Assembly: GCA_965215995.1 (NCBI GenBank)
Contig: OZ244128.1
Location: forward strand, 5,518,001-5,582,000
Source: SZUA-309 sp965215995
GTDB taxonomy: Bacteria; Pseudomonadota; Gammaproteobacteria; Pseudomonadales; Azotimanducaceae
DNA length: 64,000 bases
Direction: 5' to 3'
Shown: in pieces, positions 9,999 through 18,362 of the stretch
How positions within the stretch are numbered: position 1 is the stretch's first letter
How the letters are laid out: each line of letters opens with the position of its first letter
Translations under genes and position numbers: made by a program
The notes under the pieces: model-generated
Database searches by the model: none
What the model was told of the DNA's origin: nothing
Seen by the model: only the letters and a program-made list of their open reading frames with translations

Positions 9999-10967
9999 CT
10001 AACCGCCCACAGTCATCACGACCTTGCCGAAAGTCTGATCGGAAGCCACCAGCGCGTGCGCCTGCTCCGCTTCCTCGATGGGATGCACTGCCTCGACGAT
10101 TGGCTTGATCGCGCCGCTCTCGATGTGCGGCCACACCTCTGCACGCAGGGCATCCATCACCGCCGCTTTGGCGGCAACGGATCGGGCGCGCAGGGTGGAG
10201 CCGATGATCCGCTGACGCTTGACCATCATCAGACCGAGATTCACATTGGCGTCTGCCCCACCCATCAAGCCGATGATCACCAGACGGCCGTCCAGACCCA
10301 GCACGCTCAAGTTATCCGCCAGGTAGTGGGCACCCACAGGGTCCAGAATCACATCCACACCATCTGGCGCCCAGGCTTTCACCGACTCGACGAACCCACC
10401 ATCGTGTCGATTCCAGCCGCCTTCCGCGCCGAGCGCTACGCATCGTTCGATCTTCTCATCACTTCCTGCGGTGACGAAACAAGGATTGCCACGCTGCCGG
10501 CAAAGTTGAATCGCTGCAGTGCCAACGCCGCTGGCGCCTGCATGCAGCAACACCGTCTCGCCTAGACTCGCGTGTGCTTCCATGAAGAGATTTAGATAGG
10601 CGGTGGCGAACACTTCCGGCAGCGCTGCTGCATCGGTCATGCCGAGCCCGCGAGGTACGGGCAGAACCTGGCCAGCTGGCACCACGACCTCTTCGGCGTA
10701 GCCACCCCCAGCCAGGAGGGCGCAAACCTCATCCCCCACGGCAACCCGAGAAACGCCTTCGCCCACTTCGGTGACAGTGCCTGCACACTCCAGGCCCAGG
10801 ATGGGACTCGCACCGGGCGGCGGTGGGTAGCCACCCGTCCGCTGCACGAGGTCGGCACGATTGATCGCGGTGGCGGCGATACGAATGCGCAGTTCACCGA
10901 CGCCGACCACACCGGGCTCCGCTTCCGCCCAGAGCAACTTTCCGTCTTCAATCTGAATGGCTTTCAT
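9999..10967 (-). CDS. NAD(P)H-quinone oxidoreductase, PIG3-like medium-chain reductase
   Basis: A 322-residue zinc-independent member of the medium-chain dehydrogenase/reductase family. The GroES-like N-terminal domain has NRADLVQRTGGYPPPPG, the quinone oxidoreductase/PIG3 signature, and GLECAGTVTEVG. The Rossmann domain has HAGASGVGTAAIQL (about residues 138-151). The catalytic-zinc ligands of alcohol dehydrogenases are absent, as expected for PIG3-type enzymes. Likely reaction: NADPH-dependent reduction of quinones or reactive enones. It is followed 38 bp upstream by hisF on the same strand, but no functional link is evident. Confidence 0.9.
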   Translation of the reverse strand: MKAIQIEDGKLLWAEAEPGVVGVGELRIRIAATAINRADLVQRTGGYPPPPGASPILGLECAGTVTEVGEGVSRVAVGDEVCALLAGGGYAEEVVVPAGQVLPVPRGLGMTDAAALPEVFATAYLNLFMEAHASLGETVLLHAGASGVGTAAIQLCRQRGNPCFVTAGSDEKIERCVALGAEGGWNRHDGGFVESVKAWAPDGVDVILDPVGAHYLADNLSVLGLDGRLVIIGLMGGADANVNLGLMMVKRQRIIGSTLRARSVAAKAAVMDALRAEVWPHIESGAIKPIVEAVHPIEEAEQAHALVASDQTFGKVVMTVGG

Positions 10968-11005
10968 CGCGACCTCCTCCGTGCGTATTCGTCGAACGCC
11001 TGGAC

Positions 11006-11785
11006 TTACCAGGACATGCGCATCTTCACGCCGTGCTCGTGCAGGTAGGCCTTCAGACCGCTGCAGGTGTAGTCACCATAGTGGACCATGGAGGCAACAA
11101 GGGCCGCATCGGCCTTGCCGTCGGTGAGCACTTCGGCCAGATGCTGTGGCTCTCCCGCTCCACCCGAGGCAATCACAGGGATACGAACGGCTTCGGCAAT
11201 CATGCGGGTGAGCTTCAGCTCGTAGCCAGCTCGGGTGCCGTCCGCATCGATGGAGTTCACCACCAGCTCGCCAGCACCCAGCGCTTCACCTCGCTGCGCC
11301 CAGGCCAATGCATCCAAGCCCATGGGCGTGCGGCCGCCGTTGATCACGATCTCATACCCCGATGGGCACTCGGTGCTGACCGGCACCGCCTGGATGTCCA
11401 TGGACAGCACGATGTTCTGTGCGCCCACGGCCTCGGCGCACTCGCTGATGAGCTCCGGTCTTTTCACGGCCGCTGAGTTCACGTTGATTTTCTCTGCCCC
11501 GGCAAGGCGCAGGTCCGTCGCGTCTGCCACGGAACGAACACCACCACCTACGGACAACGGAATAAAGACCTGCTCGGCGACTGCCTCCACGACGTCGAGC
11601 ATGATGTTACGCCTGTCACTGGAAGCGGTGATGTCGTAGAAGACCAGCTCATCCAGTCCATCCAGATAGTATTCCCTGGCTTTCTCCACCGGATCGCCGA
11701 TGTCCTTGGTGTCCACGAACTTGATGCTCTTGGCCAGCTTGCCGTCCCGCACATCCAGACAGGCGATCAGTCGTTTGCTCAGCAT
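11006..11785 (-). CDS. hisF: Imidazole glycerol phosphate synthase cyclase subunit HisF
   Basis: HisF uses ammonia from HisH to convert PRFAR to imidazole glycerol phosphate and AICAR. The 259-residue TIM barrel keeps the two catalytic aspartates, D11 (CLDVRDGK) and D130 (LSMDIQ), the lysine K19, and the phosphate-binding loops SVGGGVRS and ASGGAG. The stretch GYEIVINGGRTPMG and the ending HGVKMRMSW look more like the HisF type of Geobacter and relatives than the E. coli type; this is from memory. I chose the ATG at 11785, which overlaps the hisH stop by 7 nt (ATGCTGA). No hisA, hisB, hisI or other his gene is adjacent. Confidence 0.93.
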   Translation of the reverse strand: MLSKRLIACLDVRDGKLAKSIKFVDTKDIGDPVEKAREYYLDGLDELVFYDITASSDRRNIMLDVVEAVAEQVFIPLSVGGGVRSVADATDLRLAGAEKINVNSAAVKRPELISECAEAVGAQNIVLSMDIQAVPVSTECPSGYEIVINGGRTPMGLDALAWAQRGEALGAGELVVNSIDADGTRAGYELKLTRMIAEAVRIPVIASGGAGEPQHLAEVLTDGKADAALVASMVHYGDYTCSGLKAYLHEHGVKMRMSW

Positions 11786-12462
11786 GCGCCGTCCCACTGC
11801 GCAAAGGCTGCCAGCAGTCTGAGACCCACTCGACCGCTTTTCTCCGGATGAAACTGGGTCGCGAAGTAGCAGTTTCTTCCCACCGCGCAGGCAAACTCCG
11901 TTTCGTACTCCGTTCGCGCGTAAACCAGATCGTCCTCCGCAGGCTCCGGGTAGTAGCCGTGCACGAAGTAAAACTCGTCGCCCGGCTCTATTCCTTTGAG
12001 TACCGGGTGCGGCTTCACCACCCGCACTTCATTCCAACCCATGTGCGGAATCTTCAATTCCGGTCGGTCGAAGCGGAACCGCCGCACCCGCCCGGGCAGC
12101 AGGCCAAGGGTCTTCTGATCGTCTTCTTCCGAGTGATCGAACGAGATCTGCAGGCCAAGACAGATGCCGAGGACAGGCACACCTGCATCGATCACCTCAT
12201 TGAGTGCCTGATCCATGCCTTCCCGTTTGATGCTGCGCATGGCACTGCCAGCTGCCCCCACGCCGGGAAAGATGACCCGATCGGCGGTGAGCACCCGGTC
12301 GGGATCCGCGCTGATATCAGCACGCAGATCGACTTCCGCGCAGGCACGCTGGACGCTGCGAAGATTGCCCGCATCGTAGTCGATAATGACAGCACGGCGC
12401 TGGCTCAAGATCGTGCTCTGAATTTCTTCGGGAGTCTTTTCGGACCGGGACGCATGACTCAA
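11779..12462 (-). CDS. hisH: Imidazole glycerol phosphate synthase glutaminase subunit HisH
   Basis: Class I glutamine amidotransferase that delivers ammonia to HisF. The catalytic triad is visible: nucleophile C101 in GICLGLQ, with H205 and E207 in QFHPEKS. IDYDAGNLRSV at about residues 27-37 is the normal HisH opening, so the first 20 or so residues are an extension if the ATG at 12462 is used; an in-frame TTG about 19 codons later gives a standard-length protein. It is translationally coupled to hisF. The 5' end faces the hemH start, so the two share a roughly 90-bp intergenic region. Confidence 0.93.
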   Translation of the reverse strand: MSHASRSEKTPEEIQSTILSQRRAVIIDYDAGNLRSVQRACAEVDLRADISADPDRVLTADRVIFPGVGAAGSAMRSIKREGMDQALNEVIDAGVPVLGICLGLQISFDHSEEDDQKTLGLLPGRVRRFRFDRPELKIPHMGWNEVRVVKPHPVLKGIEPGDEFYFVHGYYPEPAEDDLVYARTEYETEFACAVGRNCYFATQFHPEKSGRVGLRLLAAFAQWDGAC

Positions 12463-12549
12463 AACATGACTTCAAAAAGGAGCGCGGATACTATCCCAAC
12501 TCCTCGACGTACAACAATGATGCCCCGCGCCCATGGCTTCGCCCGCAAG

Positions 12550-13602
12550 ATGACCACCGGCTTCCTGATCGTGAATCTCGGCACGCCAGCGTCGACTGAG
12601 GTAGCCGACGTACGGGCCTACCTGAAGCAGTTTCTGACCGACCCCTACGTCATCGACCTGCCTTCACCTTTCCGACAGCTTCTGGTCAACACTTTCATAC
12701 TGCCGTTCCGACCAAAACGGTCAGCCGAGGCATACGCAAAGATCTGGGATGCGGCGGGGCCGGGTACCGGCTCGCCGTTGCTCCACCACAGCAATGCGCT
12801 GTTCGAGTCACTGAAAGCGAAACTCGACACCCCTCATTGCGAAGTCGCCATGCGCTACGGATCGCCAGGTATTCCGGACGCTGTTGCACGTCTCGTCGGT
12901 CACGGCATAGAGCGGCTGAAACTCGTCTGCCTCTACCCCCAGCACGCAGACTCCACCCGGCAGACCACCATAGAAGCGGTAGCCGCCGAGCTGCCCGACA
13001 ACGTGCAGATGGAAGTGATTCCGCCGTTTTATGCTGACAGCGACTATCTGACGGCCCTGGCCCGCGTGATCGAGCAGCACCTACCGGCACAATGGGATCA
13101 TCTGCTGCTCTCCTATCATGGGCTGCCGGAGCGGCACCTGACCCGCGCCGACCCGACCGGCAACCACTGCCTGGCAAGCCCGGACTGCTGCGAGGTGGCC
13201 TCCAGCGCGCACGCAACCTGCTATCGACACCAGGCTCGAGTCACCTCCAGACTCCTCGCAGACCGACTCGGCATCGCGCCAGAACGCTGGTCGGTGAGTT
13301 ACCAATCCCGGCTCGGGCGGCTGCCTTGGCTCGGGCCCTATACGGATCAGGTGCTCGCCGAGCTCCCGGCACGAGGCGTGCGCCATCTCGCGGTTGCCTG
13401 TCCTGCCTTCGTGGCAGACAACCTGGAAACGCTGGAAGAAATCGGCATGGCCGGACAGAAGATCTTCCTCGAGGCGGGCGGCGAATCTTTCCACCTCATC
13501 CCCTGCCTGAACGACGACCCAGCCTGGGTCGATATTCTCAGCCGCTGGCTCGAAGGTGCGGGCCCTCAGACTTCCTCGGCTTTCTCAGCCACCGCCACGT
13601 AA
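12550..13602 (+). CDS. hemH: Ferrochelatase with internal four-cysteine segment
   Basis: Inserts ferrous iron into protoporphyrin IX, the last step of protoporphyrin-dependent haem synthesis. The protein opens TGFLIVNLGTPAS and has the active-site LLLSYHGLPERH (about residues 186-197). Next comes a Cys-rich segment of the form CX5CCX9C (about 209-226). Four cysteines within about 20 internal residues is the ligand arrangement described for the Myxococcus-type [2Fe-2S] ferrochelatases. I chose ATG 12550 (350 residues); ATGs at 12517 and 12520 are alternatives, and the much longer upstream open frame is antisense to hisH. Its last 37 bp overlap the convergent LysR gene. Confidence 0.94.
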   Translation: MTTGFLIVNLGTPASTEVADVRAYLKQFLTDPYVIDLPSPFRQLLVNTFILPFRPKRSAEAYAKIWDAAGPGTGSPLLHHSNALFESLKAKLDTPHCEVAMRYGSPGIPDAVARLVGHGIERLKLVCLYPQHADSTRQTTIEAVAAELPDNVQMEVIPPFYADSDYLTALARVIEQHLPAQWDHLLLSYHGLPERHLTRADPTGNHCLASPDCCEVASSAHATCYRHQARVTSRLLADRLGIAPERWSVSYQSRLGRLPWLGPYTDQVLAELPARGVRHLAVACPAFVADNLETLEEIGMAGQKIFLEAGGESFHLIPCLNDDPAWVDILSRWLEGAGPQTSSAFSATAT

Positions 13603-14420
13603 AAGTTCTGCACCAACGGCTGGGAGAACATCGACTTCCTGGCCACGAAACGCACCGGTCGGGTCAGACCGGCCCCAGTGAGATCTATCCACTGTCCGGG
13701 TTTCACTCCCAACGTGCGAGCTACACCGGCAGGCACCAGGCCATGACCAAAACCGGCCAGCGCCATCTGCGCCACGGCAAAGAAAGACTCCAGAGAGGCG
13801 CTTCGATTCAGGTGAAGGCGTCTCATGTCGTCCTCGATTGACTGCCAGGCACCGGATCGGGACTCGATGGAGATCACATCCAGAGGATCACCCACCTGGT
13901 ACTTCAATTTCGACAGTCCCGAGGGCAGGATCACCATGGGTTCCCGACGGATCACCTCGCTCTGCAGGTCGCTCTCCGCATCAGAGCTCCCGGTGCAGAT
14001 ACCCACCATGTACTCACCGGAGCGCAACCGGTCGAGCACCACGGGTGAGCGCTGGGCGTGAAATTCGAATTCCACTTCCGGCATCCGGGCACGCACCTCG
14101 GCAAACAGCCGAGGTCCCCAGCTGCAGAGAATGGCTTCGGAAACGCCGAGTATGATCTTGCCTTTGCGTAGCGCGTTGTCGGTCAGGAACACGTCTCTGA
14201 GCTCGCTGATCAGCGGCGTGACCTTCTCAACCAGTTTGGTGCCGTGGTGAGTGAGCACGACGCGGCGCCCGTGACGTTCGATCAACGTGCGGTCGTAGTA
14301 GCGCTCGAGGGCATGAATCCGCTTGCTGACGGCGGACTGCGAGACTTTCAGCACGGTCGCCGTTTCCATCATGGTGCCCGTCTTCGACAAGGTCACCAGG
14401 GTTTCCAGATTCTCCAGCAA
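13566..14420 (-). CDS. LysR-family transcriptional regulator
   Basis: A 284-residue regulator with an N-terminal winged helix-turn-helix (about residues 3-60; SQSAVSKRIHALE is the recognition region). A substrate-binding-like effector domain begins near residue 88 (KGKIILGVSEAI). The start appears to be TTG at 14420 with no in-frame ATG nearby; residues LENLETLVTLSKTG match the usual LysR opening. It is divergent from a TSUP permease gene 105 bp away, the classic arrangement in which a LysR protein controls its neighbour, so the permease is the likely target. The effector is unknown. Confidence 0.88.
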   Translation of the reverse strand: MLENLETLVTLSKTGTMMETATVLKVSQSAVSKRIHALERYYDRTLIERHGRRVVLTHHGTKLVEKVTPLISELRDVFLTDNALRKGKIILGVSEAILCSWGPRLFAEVRARMPEVEFEFHAQRSPVVLDRLRSGEYMVGICTGSSDAESDLQSEVIRREPMVILPSGLSKLKYQVGDPLDVISIESRSGAWQSIEDDMRRLHLNRSASLESFFAVAQMALAGFGHGLVPAGVARTLGVKPGQWIDLTGAGLTRPVRFVARKSMFSQPLVQNFYVAVAEKAEEV

Positions 14421-14525
14421 ACGTTCGCCTGATACTTTCCAAGAAAGAAGGGATCATATTCCAACTATTCGCTTTCTTCATGTCTCGCAGCGCATAGACT
14501 TCCCGGCACAGTCAGCGAGGAAGAC

Positions 14526-15260
14526 GTGCTCGAACTGATCATCATTGGCTCCGTGCTGGCCACCAGCATTCTGTCCGGCGTGCTGGGAATGGCCGGTGGC
14601 ATGATCCTGATGGCCATACTGGTCTCCACGCTGTCCGTCGGCTCTGCCATGATGCTGCACGGTGCCGTGCAGGCCATGGCCAATGGTTCGCGCAGCTGGT
14701 TTCTGCGCCAGCACGTGCAGTGGCGCATCCTGCCCGCCTACGCGCTCGGCGCCGGGATCACCGTCGCTGCGTTCACCGCCCTGGCCCTGGTGCCCGATGC
14801 GAATCTGATTCTGATCCTGGTGGGACTGATGCCGTTCCTGGCCAGGGTAGTACCTCACCTAAGGGGCCTGGATGTTACCCATCTGCCAACGGCGGCACTC
14901 TGCGGGTTGGTGGTGACGGCCGCCCAGCTCTTTGCCGGTGCTTCCGGCGCGCTGCTCGACGTCTTCTATCTGAACGCCCGACTCAACCGCTTCGAGGTCA
15001 TTGCCAGCAAGGCCTTCACCCAGGCTGCTGGCCACCTTCTCAAGCTTTTCTACTATGGGCTCATCATCGGTGTGACCGACTCCGTGGCGGGCTGGGTGTA
15101 TGGAGTCGCGATCCTCACCGCGGTTTTCGGCACCCGCGTCGGCACACGGTTGCTCGAGCGCGTCAGCGACGCTGGCTTCCGTCGTGTTAGCGGCGTTGTC
15201 ATCCTGCTGATCGGTGGCGTCTGCGTGGTAAAAGGTGTCTGGGGAATTTTCACGCTCTGA
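14526..15260 (+). CDS. TauE/SafE (TSUP) family permease
   Basis: A 244-residue membrane protein with about seven or eight helices and the two-repeat pattern of the TSUP family: GVLGMAGGMILMA near residue 18, and the second-half motif GASGALLDVFY near 140. Family members export sulfite, sulfoacetate or other small organic anions. The substrate here is not determinable. The start is GTG at 14526 preceded by a good GAGGAAG ribosome-binding site. Probably controlled by the divergent LysR gene. Confidence 0.85.
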   Translation: MLELIIIGSVLATSILSGVLGMAGGMILMAILVSTLSVGSAMMLHGAVQAMANGSRSWFLRQHVQWRILPAYALGAGITVAAFTALALVPDANLILILVGLMPFLARVVPHLRGLDVTHLPTAALCGLVVTAAQLFAGASGALLDVFYLNARLNRFEVIASKAFTQAAGHLLKLFYYGLIIGVTDSVAGWVYGVAILTAVFGTRVGTRLLERVSDAGFRRVSGVVILLIGGVCVVKGVWGIFTL

Positions 15261-15320
15261 GGCCGTGCCTCTTGTTAACATCCGCGGCAGCTACGACTTC
15301 GATTCGCTGAGATAGGCCCC

Positions 15321-16670
15321 ATGGTCACACAGGTCTCCGGACAGAACATGTTCAACCGGTTTCTGCATTCGCAGGTGTCCGGTGCTTTTGTTCTCATCTT
15401 CACGACGGCCATAGCACTCCTCTGGGCGAACTCACCGTGGGGCCAGGCTTACTACGACATTTCCCACACCTATCTGGGTGTTCGTTTCGGTGACGCCGAG
15501 TTCAAGCTGACCTTGTCGCACTGGATCAAGGACGGCCTGATGGCGATTTTCTTCTTCGTCGTCGGGCTCGAGATCAAGCGGGAGATCGTGGTCGGTGAGC
15601 TGTCATCGGTGGACAAAGCCATGCTCCCGGTGATCGCCGCGATCGGGGGTGCCGTGGTGCCCGCCCTCTTCTACGTCGGCATCAATCTGGGCACCGGCTC
15701 GATCAGCGGTTGGGGCATTCCGATGGCAACGGACATTGCCTTTGCCCTGGGCGTGCTGGCCATGTTCGGCAAGCGGGTGCCGCTCGGGCTGAAAGTCTTT
15801 CTGACTGCGCTCGCTATCGCCGACGACCTCATCGCGGTGGCGGCCATCGCGATCTTCTACACGCCCGATCTGGATGTGATGACGCTGGCGCTTTCGGTCA
15901 TACCGCTGGTACTCATGGCCATTCTGAACCGAGCCGGTGTACGGGCGACCTGGGTCTACTCCACCCTGGCGATCATCGTCTGGCTGGGCGTTCTGGGTTC
16001 CGGCGTGCATGCCACCATCGCCGGTGTGATGGTGGCCATGGTGATTCCCGTGCGACCGGTGATCGACCCGGGCAGCTTCATCCGAACCACCCGCAATCTG
16101 CTCGGTGAGATCGACGGCACGGACAACTCATTGGATGCCCTGATTCACGACACCCACCGGCGGAACAAGCTTTCCAGCCTCACCCTCGCCGTGGAGGACG
16201 CCATCCCGCCGGCCATTGCCATGGAGCATCGCCTGCACCCCTTCCAGTCTTTCGTCATCCTGCCGCTGTTCGCTCTGTTCAGCGCCGGTGTCGCCTTCGA
16301 TGCCGAGAATCTGGCCGGCTTCCCCACCGCTGTGAGTCTCGGTGTGATCGTCGGTCTGGTGCTCGGCAAACCCGTGGGCATTCTGCTCGCCTGCTGGCTG
16401 GTGATGAATATCGCGCGCATCGAGCTGAATGGCGTGACCTTACCGATGCTGCTCGGTGCAGGCTGTCTGGCGGGTATCGGCTTCACCATGTCCATCTTCA
16501 TCAGCGAGCTGGCCTACACCAACGAGACTTTCATCAATCAGGCCAAGGTCGGCATTCTCATTGCTTCCTTCCTGTCCGGCTTGATTGGCGCCGTGGTACT
16601 GAATGTGACCCTGCCCCGGGAGGCAGGTGAAGAAAACGAAGACGATGCTGCCCCCGCAAGGGCCGCGTAA
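15321..16670 (+). CDS. nhaA: Na+/H+ antiporter NhaA
   Basis: Inner-membrane electrogenic sodium/proton antiporter for pH and sodium homeostasis. The 449-residue protein has the paired ion-binding aspartates D168-D169 in ALAIADDLIAVAAIAIFYT, preceded by MATDIAFALGVLAMFG, both hallmark NhaA segments. The C-terminal half has the family stretch GCLAGIGFTMSIFISELAY. The length is longer than the E. coli protein (388) because of an extended loop around residues 255-290 and an acidic tail. It runs in the same direction as the TSUP gene with a 60-bp gap. Confidence 0.95.
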   Translation: MVTQVSGQNMFNRFLHSQVSGAFVLIFTTAIALLWANSPWGQAYYDISHTYLGVRFGDAEFKLTLSHWIKDGLMAIFFFVVGLEIKREIVVGELSSVDKAMLPVIAAIGGAVVPALFYVGINLGTGSISGWGIPMATDIAFALGVLAMFGKRVPLGLKVFLTALAIADDLIAVAAIAIFYTPDLDVMTLALSVIPLVLMAILNRAGVRATWVYSTLAIIVWLGVLGSGVHATIAGVMVAMVIPVRPVIDPGSFIRTTRNLLGEIDGTDNSLDALIHDTHRRNKLSSLTLAVEDAIPPAIAMEHRLHPFQSFVILPLFALFSAGVAFDAENLAGFPTAVSLGVIVGLVLGKPVGILLACWLVMNIARIELNGVTLPMLLGAGCLAGIGFTMSIFISELAYTNETFINQAKVGILIASFLSGLIGAVVLNVTLPREAGEENEDDAAPARAA

Positions 16671-16710
16671 ATCGGACTATCTGGCGCCCCAGTGTTGAAG
16701 GCTGACCTGG

Positions 16711-17094
16711 TCAGAACATCCCGTTGCCGTTCTTCGCCACCTCCGGAATCACCTGCAGTACATCCCAGTGTTCAACCACCTTGCCTTCGCTGTCGAAACG
16801 AAAGATATCGATGCCGGCGTAATCCTCATCACCCGGCCATTGCTGATGGCAGTGCAGGACCACAAGATCTCCTTCCGCGATAACGCGACGGAAGCTCACT
16901 TTCTTGCCCGGGTACTCGGCCGCCATCCGTTCAAAGTACTGGATGAACGCCTCTTTGCCGTCACCAACGTCAGGGTTGTGCTGAATGTACTGCGCACCCA
17001 CGTAGCGCTCGACCGCCTCCCTTGGTTGGCATTGGTTGAACATGAGATCGTAAAACGCCTGTGCATTTGCTTTGTTGGTCTCCGGATCAGACAT
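16711..17094 (-). CDS. SnoaL-like (NTF2 fold) protein
   Basis: A 127-residue small cone-shaped alpha/beta protein of the SnoaL-like/NTF2 superfamily. It shows YIQHNPDVGDGKEAFIQYF (about residues 36-54) and IDIFRFDSEGKVVEHWDVLQ (about 95-114), both characteristic. Members include polyketide cyclases and hydrolases, but many have no known role, and the substrate cannot be assigned. Its ATG shares a base with the stop of the serine hydrolase gene (TGATG), so the two form an operon. Confidence 0.83.
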   Translation of the reverse strand: MSDPETNKANAQAFYDLMFNQCQPREAVERYVGAQYIQHNPDVGDGKEAFIQYFERMAAEYPGKKVSFRRVIAEGDLVVLHCHQQWPGDEDYAGIDIFRFDSEGKVVEHWDVLQVIPEVAKNGNGMF

Positions 17095-18278
17095 CAGGGG
17101 AGCGCCTCGGCGACCGCCTTGTAAACGCTGTCCAGACGGGCAAAGTCTTCGTTCCGGCCGGCGTGCTCCCAGGCGCTGTGCACGGCAATCACCAGGTTTT
17201 TCTCAGGAGCGATGTGAATACCCTGACCGAAAATACCGGACGCGTTGAATGTGCCATCAGGGTTCAGCCACCAGAAGTAGCCGTATCCCGGGAAGCCTTT
17301 CGATGGTGCCGTTGACGCGGCCATCCAGCCTTCGGGCAGGACGCGGGTGCCATCAGGCAGCACGCCGTCCGCGAGAGCAAACAATCCCAGCCGGCCGTAG
17401 TCTCTGAGCGTTGCATTGATGCAGCAACCACCGAACTCGCCACCGGCCGGTTCGGTCAGCTGCCAGAACGCATCTGCTTCCATGCCAAAGGGCGCCCAGA
17501 CTTTGTGCTCCAGATAGGTGGACAGGTTGTTGCCGATGGCCGCGCGCAGCAGCGTGCCCGCCAGGTTCGTTTCCGCGGTGTTGTAGTTGAACTCCTCGCC
17601 GGGTGCGGCAATCCGGGCTTTGTCGTTCAGGTAGTCATACAGCTCGATGGTTTCCCAACTCGCTGTGGCCACATCCGATTCGGGATCCGCGTAATCCTCG
17701 TTCCACTCCAGGCCGGAGGCCATCTGCAGCAGGTTCTTGATCGTTGTCTCGGCGTAAGGAGAACCGGCAAGGCGTGGCAGGTAATCGGCCACCATCTCAT
17801 CCACGCTTTCGATGTAACCATCCTGAATGGCCGCCCCGACCAGCATCGCGACGACCGATTTGGCGACAGAAAACGACACCCAGCGGCTGTCTGCCGTGTT
17901 GCCCAGGCCATAGCGTTCAAACAGGATCTCGCCATTCTGGATGACGAGGAATCCCGCTGTGTGATGGGTTTCGATGTACTCGTCCAACGTCATCGTCTCG
18001 TCGCCGTGCCTGATCTGCACACCACCCAGATCTTTAGGATTGGATGGCAATGCCAGCGGCGTCTCCGACCCTCTGATGATTCGGGTCGGGTTCAGCTGCT
18101 CCATGTTCCGGAACCCAACCACCTTTTCGGCAGGCCCCCAGAAAAGGGCCGAGCCAGGATTCATCTTCTCGAGTCGGCCCACATCTTCCAGCGGGTCCAG
18201 CGTCGGTGCGCGATAAGAGTCTGCCAGCACAGGCATTGCCAGCAGCAGAACAGCCAGACAGGTCAGCTTCTGATACAT
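17094..18278 (-). CDS. Secreted serine hydrolase, class C beta-lactamase / NylB-like
   Basis: A 394-residue protein with an N-terminal signal peptide (MYQKLTCLAVLLLAMPVLA, cleavage near 19-20). The catalytic SxxK is S137-V-A-K140, and the family tyrosine is Y232 in FNYNTAETN. The third active-site region is probably FGQGIHIAP. GFLVIQNGEILFERYG and NLLQMASGLEWNEDY fit the 6-aminohexanoate-dimer hydrolase (NylB)-like branch of serine beta-lactamase-like hydrolases, many of which are esterases. It is likely periplasmic; the real substrate is unknown and resistance should not be assumed. Confidence 0.88.
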   Translation of the reverse strand: MYQKLTCLAVLLLAMPVLADSYRAPTLDPLEDVGRLEKMNPGSALFWGPAEKVVGFRNMEQLNPTRIIRGSETPLALPSNPKDLGGVQIRHGDETMTLDEYIETHHTAGFLVIQNGEILFERYGLGNTADSRWVSFSVAKSVVAMLVGAAIQDGYIESVDEMVADYLPRLAGSPYAETTIKNLLQMASGLEWNEDYADPESDVATASWETIELYDYLNDKARIAAPGEEFNYNTAETNLAGTLLRAAIGNNLSTYLEHKVWAPFGMEADAFWQLTEPAGGEFGGCCINATLRDYGRLGLFALADGVLPDGTRVLPEGWMAASTAPSKGFPGYGYFWWLNPDGTFNASGIFGQGIHIAPEKNLVIAVHSAWEHAGRNEDFARLDSVYKAVAEALP

Positions 18279-18362
18279 GAAAATCTCCCCGGGGGTGTTA
18301 CCCGGGCAAGATACTCGAAGGACCTGGCGGCGTCAGCCACCAGGTTTCAATCTCAGGTCCGA

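Noticed and set aside
11848..12549. Extended N-terminus of the ferrochelatase frame
   Set aside because: These codons are antisense to hisH and do not resemble any ferrochelatase; family starts at MTTGFLIVNLGTP.
17094..18278. Antibiotic-resistance beta-lactamase
   Set aside because: The SxxK fold is shared by esterases and NylB-like hydrolases, and the flanking motifs fit these better than AmpC.
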